Part shown: positions 9,075 through 18,484 of the stretch, piece by piece | Numbering within the stretch: position 1 is the stretch's first letter | How the letters are laid out: each line of letters opens with the position of its first letter | Assembly: GCA_023453665.1 (NCBI GenBank) | Contig: JAEXTA010000089.1 | Span: 62,001 to 126,000, forward strand | Direction of reading: 5' to 3' | DNA from: Bacteroidota bacterium | Lineage (GTDB): Bacteria; Bacteroidota; Ignavibacteria; Ignavibacteriales; Ignavibacteriaceae | Length of the DNA: 64,000 nt | Program-made: the position numbers and the translations under genes | The notes under the pieces: model-generated | What the model was told of the DNA's origin: nothing | Database searches by the model: none | Seen by the model: the letters and a program-made list of their open reading frames with translations, nothing else

Positions 9075-9578
9075 CTAAATAGATTCTGAAACCTTAATTA
9101 TTTTATTCGGGGCATGATTCCACGCATCACCTTTTTTACTGTCATCATTGTTTGTGCTGTTGCCGTTTGCAAAAATTGTAATCTCTCCTGGTGTTTCTGG
9201 TGCAGTATATTTGAATTTGAAAATTACTTTTCCATCAACCGGGTTCTTAGGATCTGAATGAGTCAATTCACCTTTTTTCAAAACTAAACCCTCCCCCCTT
9301 TCTAACTTTCCTGAGGAAACGGCTATGTTTGTTCCGCCTTTCTTTAGCGGTCCGCCTGTTATTGTCAAAATATATTCCGCAGTTTGGTTTGCTTTGAGTT
9401 CTGATGGACCATCAATCATAACTGTAACTTTTGAATTTGCATCGCCGTGACAATCGCAGCCTTCGCCGTTCTTTTTTGTTGTTCCTATTTTGCCGTTTGT
9501 TTTTGCATAGATAATAAAACTAACTGTTACCAGAATTAATAAAGTTGTGACAGAGTGTTTCAGCAGTTTTGAGTTCAT
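9075..9578 (-). CDS. Exported protein with choice-of-anchor V / Reeler-like domain
   Basis: A 167-residue exported protein. An N-terminal signal or anchor (about 8-26, LLILVTVSFIIYA) is followed by a short Gly/Lys stretch and the motif EGCDCHGDANSK. The rest is beta-rich (AEYILTITGGPLKKGGTNIAVSS, then FKYTAPETPGEITIFANGNS), which resembles the choice-of-anchor V or Reeler-like domain of Bacteroidota surface proteins. In those the N-terminal motif is usually CxxCH (haem-like); here it is CxCH, one residue short. It may bind haem or metal poorly, or not at all. There is no T9SS tail. It is divergent from the tryptophan dioxygenase gene. Confidence 0.65.
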   Translation of the reverse strand: MNSKLLKHSVTTLLILVTVSFIIYAKTNGKIGTTKKNGEGCDCHGDANSKVTVMIDGPSELKANQTAEYILTITGGPLKKGGTNIAVSSGKLERGEGLVLKKGELTHSDPKNPVDGKVIFKFKYTAPETPGEITIFANGNSTNNDDSKKGDAWNHAPNKIIKVSESI

Positions 9579-9787
9579 TGATTTTCCTTATAAATAAAGT
9601 GTGAGGATAGATTTTCTTAATTACCGAACTTATTTCTTTTATCTGTAATAATTAGTTGCGCAAATCTTTGTTTTGTGACAAAACATATAAAATAAATATG
9701 ACCATATCTGCAGTGGAATAAAATTGTTTTACTCGACTTCTATTTTTAATTTGCCGTTGCCTTTCCAAATAACTCAAAGGGAAAAAT

Positions 9788-10570
9788 ATGTCATTAACTT
9801 ATTCAGGGTATCTGCATCTAGATGAATTACTTCATATTCAACAGCCGCGCTCGGAAGGTCCCGATCATGATGAAATGTTGTTTATAATTATTCATCAGAC
9901 CTATGAACTTTGGTTCAAACAAATTTTGCATGAGATTGATCATCTTAAAAAACTGCTTCTGAAAAATGACCTGCCAAGAGCACTTCACACAATGAAAAGA
10001 ATTCTGACAATATTAAAAGTGCTGGTTCATCAGACAGATATACTTGAAACAATGACGCCGCTTGAATTTCTTACCTTCCGCGACAGGCTTGAAACAGCAA
10101 GCGGATTCCAATCGTTTCAGTTCCGTGAACTTGAATTTTCTCTCGGGCAAAAAAATGATAAAATACTCTCGCGGTTTGAAGAACATTCTACTGAAAGAAA
10201 ACTCCTTCAGAAAAGGTTTGATGCACCATCATTATGGCAGGCATTTTTAAACCTTTTGAAACAGAATAATTATTCAGTTCCCGAAAGTGCTGTCAACTCA
10301 ACCAAAAACGATGAAGATGCAGAAGCTGTAGAAAAGATTTTAATTGATGTATATCAGAAGAACCCTGACATTGCGCAGTTCTGTGAATTACTGCTTGATA
10401 TGGATGAAGGCTTCCAGGAGTGGCGTTACCGCCATGTAAAAATGGTTGAACGAACTATCGGCACAAAACAAGGAACAGGCGGTTCAGACGGAGTAAAATA
10501 TTTAATGGCAACTTTATCAATAAAATTTTTCCCGTTACTCTGGTCAATAAGAAAGGATTTCAGTAAATGA
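9788..10570 (+). CDS. kynA: Tryptophan 2,3-dioxygenase
   Basis: A 260-residue haem enzyme that opens the indole ring of L-tryptophan to N-formylkynurenine. The start TYSGYLHLDELLHIQQPRS is the family signature. IIHQTYELWFKQILHEIDH carries the substrate-site aromatic and His residues. The C-terminal block RYRHVKMVERTIGTKQG followed by TGGSDGVKYL includes the proximal haem histidine and the GTGGS substrate loop. It is a little shorter than typical bacterial enzymes (about 280). An AAAGGGAAAAAT ribosome region precedes the ATG. It overlaps the kynureninase gene by four bases (ATGA), so the two are translationally coupled. Confidence 0.95.
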   Translation: MSLTYSGYLHLDELLHIQQPRSEGPDHDEMLFIIIHQTYELWFKQILHEIDHLKKLLLKNDLPRALHTMKRILTILKVLVHQTDILETMTPLEFLTFRDRLETASGFQSFQFRELEFSLGQKNDKILSRFEEHSTERKLLQKRFDAPSLWQAFLNLLKQNNYSVPESAVNSTKNDEDAEAVEKILIDVYQKNPDIAQFCELLLDMDEGFQEWRYRHVKMVERTIGTKQGTGGSDGVKYLMATLSIKFFPLLWSIRKDFSK

Positions 10571-11763
10571 AAATTTCCCCCGAAGACATTTACAATTCTC
10601 CTAACAAACTGGCTTCACATTATTCAAAGTTTAAGGTTTCTAAAAAACTTTTATTCACCGGACATTCACATCAAGCCTGGCCGGACTGCGGTTTTACTGG
10701 TCAGAAAAAAGCATGGGAAGATGCCGCAGAGTTCGTTGATGATAAATGGGAAAAAGCTTTTGAAAAAGCAGATGAGGTAAAACAAGGTTTTTCAAAACTA
10801 TTAAATGATAAATCAGGTTATATAACACTAGCCTCCAACACTCACGAACATTTAATAAAATTTTTATCAGCACTTCCACTCAAGACAAAACCTAAGCTGA
10901 TAACATCTGATGGTGAGTTTCATACAATAAGAAGACAGCTTGACAGGCTTGGAGAAGAAGGAATAGAAATAGCAAAAGTTTCATCTTCACCTGTTGATGA
11001 AGTTGTTGGTAAATTAATTTCAAAGTGCGATGATAGTACTTCAGCAGTAATTGTGTCATCGGTTTTTTTTCAATCGGGATTAATTCTACCTCACTTAAGT
11101 GAACTTGCTGAACATTGTATTAACAACAACATCGAATTATTAATTGATACATATCATCACCTGAATGTTGTTCCTTTTTCGATCAAAGAAAATAAACTTG
11201 AAAATGCCTTCATCATAGGCGGCGGATATAAGTACTGCCAGCTTGGTGAAGGAAATTGTTTTTTAAGAATTCCGAAAGACTGTAAATTGCGTCCCGTTAT
11301 TACCGGATGGTACAGCGAGTTTACAGCATTAGCAGATAAGAAAAAACCAGGTGAGGTTATTTATGGAACTGGCGGTGATTTATTTGCTGGTGCAACATAC
11401 GATCCTACCAGTCATTACAGAGCGGCAGAAGTTTTTAACTTCTATAACGAAATGAAACTCACTCCTGAATTTTTACGTGAAGTAAGTCAGCACCAGGTTT
11501 CTTTACTTGCTGAAGAGTTTGACGCTTTGAACCTGGATGACAATATTATAACCCGTGACAGGAATGTCGATATTAAAAACGTCGGCGGATTTCTTGTACT
11601 TAAATCCGAAACAGCCGGCACAATATCACAGAAGTTGAAAGAAAGCGGAGTATTGACTGACTACAGGGGAAGTTCTCTTCGGTTAGGTCCTGCGCCTTAC
11701 ATATCGGATAGTCAGATTAAAGAAGCTATTAAAATCTTAGGTAAGGTTGCTGCTGATTTATAA
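10567..11763 (+). CDS. kynU: Kynureninase
   Basis: A 398-residue PLP enzyme of fold type I. The predicted reaction cleaves L-kynurenine to anthranilate and alanine. The N-terminus has LLFTGHSHQAWPD, DTYHHLNVVPF holds the PLP-contacting Asp-x-x-His, and GGGYKYCQLGEGN around 218-230 contains the probable Schiff-base lysine. The C-terminal SSLRLGPAPY is the kynureninase-type carboxylate-binding arginine block. It is somewhat divergent from the textbook enzyme (YKYC instead of YKYL), but the ATGA overlap with the dioxygenase strongly supports the role. No kynurenine formamidase gene is adjacent. Confidence 0.88.
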   Translation: MKISPEDIYNSPNKLASHYSKFKVSKKLLFTGHSHQAWPDCGFTGQKKAWEDAAEFVDDKWEKAFEKADEVKQGFSKLLNDKSGYITLASNTHEHLIKFLSALPLKTKPKLITSDGEFHTIRRQLDRLGEEGIEIAKVSSSPVDEVVGKLISKCDDSTSAVIVSSVFFQSGLILPHLSELAEHCINNNIELLIDTYHHLNVVPFSIKENKLENAFIIGGGYKYCQLGEGNCFLRIPKDCKLRPVITGWYSEFTALADKKKPGEVIYGTGGDLFAGATYDPTSHYRAAEVFNFYNEMKLTPEFLREVSQHQVSLLAEEFDALNLDDNIITRDRNVDIKNVGGFLVLKSETAGTISQKLKESGVLTDYRGSSLRLGPAPYISDSQIKEAIKILGKVAADL

Positions 11764-11855
11764 AAAGTAAAAACAAAAGTATCAGTGCGTTTTCGTAAAC
11801 TATAAATAATATCTAAATTTGATTCAGAAATTATTTTACAATGTAATAAAGCGAT

Positions 11856-13409
11856 ATGAACACAAAAGAAAAATTTACGGAAGAAATAAAATCGGCGTAC
11901 ACTTTCAACAGTGAATATATAACACTTGGAGGGGCTATCTTTGAAGGTGATTGTGTAAACAATCTTCATATCAATATTCCGCTTAAAACATTAAACAGGC
12001 ATGGATTAATTGCCGGCGCAACCGGAACAGGAAAAACCAAAACATTACAGGTGATCACCGAGCAGTTGTCTTCCAAAAGTATTCCTGTTTTAGTTATGGA
12101 TATTAAAGGAGACTTCAGCGGTATTGCAATGCCCGGAACAACAAATCCCAAAATAGAAGAACGTCATAATAAAATCGGACTGACGTATACACCTTCAGGT
12201 TTTCCAGTTGAATTACTAACTCTTTCGGAAGAGAAAGGTGTTCGTCTGCGCGCAACAGTTTCTGAATTCGGGCCTGTATTGCTTTCAAAAATACTTGAAC
12301 TGAATGATACCCAATCAAGTTTCGTTTCTCTCATTTTCAAATATTGTGATGATGTTCAGCTTCCAGTACTTGATTTAAAGGATTTCAAACGTGTGCTTCA
12401 ATACATTTCAAATGAAGGAAAAGCAGAGATAGAAAAAGAGTACGGTAAAATATCAACAACTTCAGTTGGAACTATACTGCGTAAAGTGATTGAACTTGAA
12501 CAACAAGGTGCCGAAAAATTTTTCGGTGAAAAATCTTTTGAAGTAGATGACCTGGTAAGAATAGATGAAAACGGTCGGGGGGTAATATCAATAATCCGGC
12601 TTGCGGATATTCAGGACAAGCCGAAATTATTTTCGACTTTTATGCTTTCACTGCTCGCAGAAATTTATTCATCTTTTCCTGAAGAAGGTGATGTGAGCCA
12701 GCCTAAGCTTACAATCTTTATTGACGAAGCGCATTTAATATTTAAGGAAGCCTCCAAAGCATTACTCGAACAAATTGAAACAATAATAAAATTAATAAGA
12801 TCAAAAGGTGTTGGTATTTTCTTTTGCACACAAAATCCAACTGATGTGCCTTCAAGTGTTCTTAGTCAATTGGGATTAAAAGTTCAACATGCACTGAGAG
12901 CATTTACAGCTAAAGACAGACAGATGATAAAACTGACGGCAGAAAATTACCCGATATCAGAATATTATAAAACTGATGAAATGTTAACATCTCTTGGAAT
13001 TGGTGAAGCAGCAATCACCGCATTGAATGAAAAAGGAATTCCAACACCACTAACCGCAGTACTGTTAAGAGCTCCCCAATCAAGAATGGATATACTTGCA
13101 GATAATGAGATAGATGAACTTGTGCGCAGCTCAAAATTAATCCCGAAGTACAACGAAGAGTTTGACAGAGAAAGCGCTTACGAAATGCTGAACAAAAAAC
13201 TGGAGGTTTCGAAAACCCCAAAGACCGAACCTTTACCAAAGTACCAGCCTCCAACTCAGCCAAGGCAAACAACAAGACAGGAAAAAAGTACATTCGAAAA
13301 AGTGTTAACTAACCCGACAACGAAACAAATAGGCAATACAATTGTCAAAGAACTTGCCCGCGGCTTACTTGGTGTACTTGGTTTAGGCGGAACAACCAGA
13401 CGAAGATAA
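11856..13409 (+). CDS. DUF853 family HerA/FtsK-like ATPase (YjgR-like)
   Basis: A 517-residue P-loop ATPase of the HerA-FtsK superfamily, DUF853 (E. coli YjgR) group. Walker A GATGTGKT is at 54-61 and Walker B LTIFIDEAHLIF near 285-296. The sensor segment GIFFCTQNPTDVPSSVLSQ follows, then an arginine-finger-like HALRAFTAKDRQ. The C-terminal 80 residues are Pro/Lys-rich and end in a Gly-rich ARGLLGVLGLGG stretch, as in YjgR. The family is widespread and its cellular role is not settled; DNA translocation is assumed from homology. The gene is monocistronic, followed about 100 bases later by a DUF937 gene. Confidence 0.88.
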   Translation: MNTKEKFTEEIKSAYTFNSEYITLGGAIFEGDCVNNLHINIPLKTLNRHGLIAGATGTGKTKTLQVITEQLSSKSIPVLVMDIKGDFSGIAMPGTTNPKIEERHNKIGLTYTPSGFPVELLTLSEEKGVRLRATVSEFGPVLLSKILELNDTQSSFVSLIFKYCDDVQLPVLDLKDFKRVLQYISNEGKAEIEKEYGKISTTSVGTILRKVIELEQQGAEKFFGEKSFEVDDLVRIDENGRGVISIIRLADIQDKPKLFSTFMLSLLAEIYSSFPEEGDVSQPKLTIFIDEAHLIFKEASKALLEQIETIIKLIRSKGVGIFFCTQNPTDVPSSVLSQLGLKVQHALRAFTAKDRQMIKLTAENYPISEYYKTDEMLTSLGIGEAAITALNEKGIPTPLTAVLLRAPQSRMDILADNEIDELVRSSKLIPKYNEEFDRESAYEMLNKKLEVSKTPKTEPLPKYQPPTQPRQTTRQEKSTFEKVLTNPTTKQIGNTIVKELARGLLGVLGLGGTTRRR

Positions 13410-13515
13410 TTTTTTTTCAGCACGGCGCTCAGAATCCTGTTTGTGTTTCACTCATCTGACTTTGTGCTATACACAATTACATTCGAAATCAAATAATTAT
13501 AACAAAGGAGGCACT

Positions 13516-13917
13516 ATGGGTATTTTAGATAATCTTCAATCATCTTCCGGCGAACAAAACGGAAACCAGAATGATTTATTAAATACTGTTATGAACTTAA
13601 TCGGTGGACAGGGCGGTGGCTTAAACGGATTGATCAGTCAGTTTACTTCCAACGGACTTGGCGATATAATTGGCTCGTGGGTTGGTACAGGAAAAAATCT
13701 TCCTATTTCCGGTGACCAGCTTCAGAATATTTTAGGTAATGATACTGTTAAAAATCTTGCTTCAAAACTTGGAATGGATTCAGGAGCTTTGACTTCACAG
13801 CTTTCTAACTTATTGCCGAATGTTGTTGACAAACTGACGCCGGAAGGTAAAGTGCCGGAAGGTGATATACTCAGCCAGGGAATGAATCTTCTTGGCGGAT
13901 TGTTCGGGGAGAAATAA
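13516..13917 (+). CDS. DUF937/YidB-like small protein
   Basis: A 133-residue protein of the DUF937/YidB-like type. It is rich in Gly, Asn, Gln and Leu. MGILDNLQSS opens it, NGLISQFTSNGLGDIIGSWVG is the family core (IGSWVGTGxNxPIS), and PNVVDKLTPEGKVPE is the second conserved block. The start is fixed by a perfect AGGAGG site (13506-13511) four bases before the ATG; the longer reading from 13441 has no site. No enzymatic residues are visible and the function is unknown. A strong terminator follows. Confidence 0.85.
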   Translation: MGILDNLQSSSGEQNGNQNDLLNTVMNLIGGQGGGLNGLISQFTSNGLGDIIGSWVGTGKNLPISGDQLQNILGNDTVKNLASKLGMDSGALTSQLSNLLPNVVDKLTPEGKVPEGDILSQGMNLLGGLFGEK

Positions 13918-13938
13918 ACTCTATTGCAATCATAATTT

Positions 13939-13968
13939 AAAGCCGTGTCATTCAGCACGGCTTTTTTT
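13939..13968 (+). terminator. Intrinsic terminator after the DUF937 gene
   Basis: AAAGCCGTG (13939-13947) pairs perfectly with CACGGCTTT (13956-13964) around an 8-base loop, followed by TTTTTAT. It also lies at the 3' end of the convergent HExxH gene and could serve both directions. Confidence 0.85.
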
Positions 13969-15373
13969 ATTCATCAGTCAAAAGATGATCAAACATTTTC
14001 GCTTCAATCTGAAAACACCAGAAACCTTTTTCATTTTTTAGATTTTTATGTTCAGACGAAAACCCGGTTGAATAACCCGCTTCAATATTATTTGTAAAAA
14101 AATTATAGACTGTTATTTCGTTTTCTTTTGGAATGATTCCGTACTTCTCCCCCTTGTATTCTCTGCCGGGGAAAAGCTCTTTAAAGAGTATACTTTGATA
14201 ATCAGTCGGCTCTCCTGCTTTTATAAACAATGGCTCGTTAAGGTTAAAAAAATAGTAATTGCCTTCCTGGTAATATTTTCTCTCGTCAGATTTTTCACTC
14301 AGGATTATAATTGGATTAACATAACCCTGATAAAAATTTTTCCATTCCGATTCTGAAGGAAGAACATCAGTATCGATTTCCATTTCACTTATTGAACTTT
14401 CGTTTGAAGAATATTTCCGGTAGAGTTCAAAATATTTTTCGACACCAAGCCGCTCAAGCAAAAAAGAACTATACAATCCGCTGACCGGGTAAGTAATTGA
14501 TGCGTCATTCATTTTAAAATCAGAATTCTTTAGTATCTCTTTATAACTGACAAAGCCGGATGTTTCAAGAAATGATGCAATGTGAAGCAATGATGATGGA
14601 GAAAATCCGCCGCGACCACCTAACGCAACAGCGATACCTTCCTGCAAGAATGAATGAGTATATAGTAGAAGTTTTTTCAATTTATAATTTACGAGAAGAT
14701 GAACAAGTTCATGATAATGCGAATTGTAAGTTGTGATTATCATATCTCCCGCAAGGTTATACATTCCGCGAGCTTTATAACCGGTGAGCTTTTCAACTTC
14801 ATCTTCGCCGTCACATAACACATAATATATTTTTTCTTTTTCGAGTAATGCAAAATCCTTTTCTGTAAACCGAAATAATTTCCCGGTTTCTTCAACAAAC
14901 TCATCCAACTTTTTAATTGCATATTCATTTGTAAGAGATTTATCCTGTAATAAAAACTTAAAGTACTTACTGTCGCGAACAGTCCAGTCATTTGTAAAAA
15001 CTAAAACAGGGTGCGTGAATTTTGAATTGGTGAAATAATACTGAGTCGAGTAACCTTTTGATGGAGCCGACAGCTTAAGTTTATCAACTGAATCAGAAAT
15101 CTTTTCAATCGAAAATGAAAATTGAGATATATCAACTAAAAATAATTTTTTAATCTCTGCCGGAAGTTCATAAGAAATCATTGATTTGTTCCGGACATTA
15201 TCATATTCAATACCGAGTCTGTTAGTTATCTTCAGCGTTTGAGTATCAATCATTGAATATAGATTACTGTCTGAACAAAGCTGAAGAATAAATTTCTTAG
15301 CGGATTCTTCTGTGAGAGATTGTGGATATAAACCGGACACCAAAGCAAAGGCGAACAATAAACGTATTAACAT
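13967..15373 (-). CDS. Secreted HExxH protein, peptidase-MA-like
   Basis: From the ATG at 15373 this is 468 residues, opening with a signal peptide (MLIRLLFAFALVSGLYPQ); a GAGGG sequence precedes this ATG, whereas an upstream start would add 26 residues with no ribosome site. The sequence SHYHELVHLLVNYKL at about 218-232 has a zinc-protease HExxH motif, and some 20 residues on LQEGIAVALGG supplies a Glu in the position of the third ligand of gluzincin-like peptidases. This matches the peptidase-MA-like pattern. The rest gives no family match I recognise. It has no T9SS tail, so it is probably periplasmic. It stands alone. Confidence 0.7.
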   Translation of the reverse strand: MLIRLLFAFALVSGLYPQSLTEESAKKFILQLCSDSNLYSMIDTQTLKITNRLGIEYDNVRNKSMISYELPAEIKKLFLVDISQFSFSIEKISDSVDKLKLSAPSKGYSTQYYFTNSKFTHPVLVFTNDWTVRDSKYFKFLLQDKSLTNEYAIKKLDEFVEETGKLFRFTEKDFALLEKEKIYYVLCDGEDEVEKLTGYKARGMYNLAGDMIITTYNSHYHELVHLLVNYKLKKLLLYTHSFLQEGIAVALGGRGGFSPSSLLHIASFLETSGFVSYKEILKNSDFKMNDASITYPVSGLYSSFLLERLGVEKYFELYRKYSSNESSISEMEIDTDVLPSESEWKNFYQGYVNPIIILSEKSDERKYYQEGNYYFFNLNEPLFIKAGEPTDYQSILFKELFPGREYKGEKYGIIPKENEITVYNFFTNNIEAGYSTGFSSEHKNLKNEKGFWCFQIEAKMFDHLLTDE

Positions 15374-15625
15374 ATCCCTCGAGTAAATTGTGAATCGACA
15401 AAACAAAATTTGTTTAACGGCACAACTAAATAAATGGGAATATTTGTACACTGAGTAAAGTGGGAAAAGTTTTCAATAAGCCCAAATTTCTTAAAGCCAA
15501 TTACAATTAAATTTTTTTATTTTTGTAACAGAATTGATTACAACTGTTTATTACTCAGCATAAAGATCTTAATCGTATATGGAAAAATTGATGATTGATC
15601 TTAACGATACGGGTACAAGTCTAAA

Positions 15626-18349
15626 TTGACAGAATATCCTAAAGAAATAAAATTCAAATACAGTTGGAGAAAATACCAACAACGTGTGCTTGATGAATTA
15701 CAGAGCCATTTATCAGATGGAAATTTACACGTAATTGCGCCTCCAGGTTCTGGCAAGACAGTTTTAGGTCTCGAGGTTGCTATTAGGTTGAACAAGCCGA
15801 CTTTAATTCTTGCGCCTACACTTGCAATTCGAAATCAATGGATACAACGCTTTTGTGATCTTTTTCTTCAAACTAATTCAATACCAAATTGGATTTCAAG
15901 AGATATAAGAAACCCCAAATTTATTACGGTCGTAACTTATCAAGGACTTCGTACCGCTTGTAATAACCTGAAAATTCAGGAACATGAAATTGATGAAGAA
16001 GAAGAAATAGAAGAAAATGAAAACGGCACATCAACAAATCCAAATCTTGAAAAAATTGCATCTGGTTTAAAATTACAAGGCATTAAAACTTTTGTATTGG
16101 ATGAAGCACATCATTTAAAAAATGAATGGTGGCATACACTGATTAAGATTAAGGAAAATCTTAACCCGATTATCGTTAGTTTAACCGCAACTCCACCATA
16201 TGATGTGACTGCAACAGAATGGCAGCGCTATATCGAATTAAATGGACCCGTAGATACAGAAATTTCAGTTCCTGAATTAGTCATAGAAGGCGATTTATGT
16301 CCGCATCAGGACTACGTGTATTTTTCATTACCTACAGATAAAGAAAATGGAGAGATAATTGAGTTTCGAAAAAATATTAAAAAACTTTTTCAGGAGATCA
16401 AGAATGATGAAACAATAATTAAAGCATTTGAAAACCATCCGGCCTGGATTAATCCAACCGAACAACTGGATTGGATTTATGATAATCTTACCTGCTATTC
16501 ATCGTGTTTAATTTTTCTTAACGCCAATAAAAAAGAAATCCCCGGGATACATCTTGAAGTTATTGGAGATAAAAAACTTATTATTCCGGCACTCGACTAT
16601 AGTTGGATGGAAACAGTTTTGGATTTTTATCTTTACGGGGACAGGCAAAATTTTAAACAATTTGAAGAACACAAAAAATATCTTGAAAACAAACTAAGGC
16701 GATATGGTGCAATTGAAAAACGGCAAATAAGTTTTTTCCAAAACAAGCGGGTTACGAGTTTTCTAACTTCAAGTATCAATAAACTAAATGGAATTAAAGA
16801 GATTGTTGATTTTGAATTCAACCAGTTAGGTAAAAATCTGCGAATGGTTATTCTTTCTGATTTTATCCGCAAAGAGTTTTACACTAATTCCACGGCAAAC
16901 ACTATTGAATTAAATAAAATTGGAATAATTCCAATATTTGAAAAACTAAGAAGAGAAAATTCAAATAATAAAAAAATAGGTGTATTAACAGGTTCAATTA
17001 TAATTATACCTAAATCAGCTTATACCGCTTTTAAATTAGAAGTTGCGAAGTTTGGAATATCTTCGATTAACTCTACACCTGTTCCATTTGATAATAGATA
17101 CGTGGAAATTCTTCAACCAGATGAAATTAAAAATAGTATAATCCAAATAGTCACTCAGATTTTTGAGCAGGGAGAAATTGAAGTTTTAATTGGAACAAAA
17201 TCTTTGCTGGGTGAAGGTTGGGATGCTCCAACAATTAATTCTTTAATATTGGCAAGTTTTGTTGGTTCTTTCGTCCTCTCAAATCAAATGCGCGGAAGGG
17301 CTATCAGAACACAGCTTGAAAATTCAGAGAAAACAAGTAACATTTGGCATTTAGTCACCATTGATCCAACCTCGCCAACTGGTGGTGATGATTTCGATTT
17401 AATAAAAAGACGTTTCAGAGGTTTTGTTGGTGTTTCATTTAAAGAAGAATCGGGAATTGAAAACGGTATCGGACGCCTAAATTTACCCGAAAATATTTTT
17501 AATAAAGAAGAAGCCGAAAAAAAGAATTTTGAAATGTTTAACTATGCTGGAAACAGAGAAAGCTTAAGAAAAAGATGGAATACCGCTCTTGAGAAAGGAG
17601 TGATGCTTACAGAAGAAATAAAAATACCATTTGCTGAAAAAAAAGAATACAAAGCGGTGAAGTCATTGTATTTGAACAAAACAATTGCAAACCTAATGGC
17701 AACTTTAGGCTCAGGCTTGATTGGTTTTGGTTTGGAAAGTTTGCAGGGTCTTTTGAGAGCAACGAAAAACATAAAATCACCACAAGATTTGTATTCTTAC
17801 CTGGCAGTTATTGGCAGTATCGGTGTGGCCTTATTTGGAATCCAAACTTACAAAACACTTAAGTTATATTTTAAGTATAGAGATATCTCAAAGGACATCC
17901 AGAAAATAGGAGTCGCCTTATTAAATTCTTTAATTAAAGCAAAAATTATTCGTACTGAATATTCTAAATTAAAAGTTGAAACTTCTATCGACGATAGGGG
18001 GTCTGTATTCTGTCATTTAGATGGCGGGACAACTTTTGATAAATCAACCTTTATAAATTCCCTTCAAGAAATCATCGCTCCTATTGATAATCCTAGGTAC
18101 GTAATCATAAGAAAAAATAAGTTTATGCTTTTCGTTAATCAAATAGATTATCATTCAGTTCCCGAGATTATCGGAAAGAACAAAACCTTTGCAGAGTATT
18201 TTAAAAACCAATGGGAACGCTTTGTTGGAAGTTGTGAATTAGTATTTACGCGTACAATTGCTGGAAGAAAACTACTTCTAAAATCAAGAGTTAATTCGGT
18301 GGCTTCTCAATTCGGTGATACAGTTGAGCGCGTAAACAAATGGAAGTAA
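15626..18349 (+). CDS. SF2 DEAH-box helicase with predicted membrane segments
   Basis: A 907-residue superfamily 2 helicase. Residues 12-45 hold a Q-like WRKYQQRVLDELQ and Walker A APPGSGKT; DEAH is near 158-161 (VLDEAHHLK); motif III SLTATPP follows. The C-terminal RecA lobe has LIGTKSLLGEGWDAP and the motif VI arginines QMRGRAIRT near 554-562. After this come two hydrophobic stretches, about 685-705 and 718-740, unusual for a helicase, then about 160 residues with no family I know. The start is TTG 15626, since no in-frame ATG follows the upstream stop at 15602. It stands alone, with mixed AT-rich codons. A nucleic-acid defence or repair role is possible but unproven. Confidence 0.75.
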   Translation: MTEYPKEIKFKYSWRKYQQRVLDELQSHLSDGNLHVIAPPGSGKTVLGLEVAIRLNKPTLILAPTLAIRNQWIQRFCDLFLQTNSIPNWISRDIRNPKFITVVTYQGLRTACNNLKIQEHEIDEEEEIEENENGTSTNPNLEKIASGLKLQGIKTFVLDEAHHLKNEWWHTLIKIKENLNPIIVSLTATPPYDVTATEWQRYIELNGPVDTEISVPELVIEGDLCPHQDYVYFSLPTDKENGEIIEFRKNIKKLFQEIKNDETIIKAFENHPAWINPTEQLDWIYDNLTCYSSCLIFLNANKKEIPGIHLEVIGDKKLIIPALDYSWMETVLDFYLYGDRQNFKQFEEHKKYLENKLRRYGAIEKRQISFFQNKRVTSFLTSSINKLNGIKEIVDFEFNQLGKNLRMVILSDFIRKEFYTNSTANTIELNKIGIIPIFEKLRRENSNNKKIGVLTGSIIIIPKSAYTAFKLEVAKFGISSINSTPVPFDNRYVEILQPDEIKNSIIQIVTQIFEQGEIEVLIGTKSLLGEGWDAPTINSLILASFVGSFVLSNQMRGRAIRTQLENSEKTSNIWHLVTIDPTSPTGGDDFDLIKRRFRGFVGVSFKEESGIENGIGRLNLPENIFNKEEAEKKNFEMFNYAGNRESLRKRWNTALEKGVMLTEEIKIPFAEKKEYKAVKSLYLNKTIANLMATLGSGLIGFGLESLQGLLRATKNIKSPQDLYSYLAVIGSIGVALFGIQTYKTLKLYFKYRDISKDIQKIGVALLNSLIKAKIIRTEYSKLKVETSIDDRGSVFCHLDGGTTFDKSTFINSLQEIIAPIDNPRYVIIRKNKFMLFVNQIDYHSVPEIIGKNKTFAEYFKNQWERFVGSCELVFTRTIAGRKLLLKSRVNSVASQFGDTVERVNKWK

Positions 18350-18458
18350 AAAGAAACCAGCCTCGTCTACGGTTTAACCAATTCTACAACCGATAAGTAT
18401 CTTTTCTCACCACTTTAATTCAACCCTTGCCCTTTTATGATTTTTCTTCTATGTTTGT

Positions 18459-18476
18459 TATGAACATATGCTCATA
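18459..18476 (+). promoter_or_regulatory. 18-bp palindrome, candidate operator of the DUF134 gene
   Basis: TATGAACATATGCTCATA is palindromic at 16 of 18 positions; only the A/C pair (positions 6 and 13) does not match. It ends 8 bases before the DUF134 start codon and lies where a promoter or ribosome site would be. Since DUF134 proteins carry a helix-turn-helix, autoregulation of the DUF134/NifX-like pair is the simplest reading. This is an inference from position and symmetry. Confidence 0.55.
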
Positions 18477-18484
18477 ATAAAAAA

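Noticed and set aside
15374..15451. Longer N-terminus of the HExxH protein from 15451
   Set aside because: It adds 26 residues before a perfect signal peptide and has no ribosome site; the GAGGG site fits ATG 15373.
17680..17850. A helicase frameshift or fusion at the hydrophobic stretches
   Set aside because: The frame is continuous and codon use is like the rest of the gene, so I treat it as one protein.
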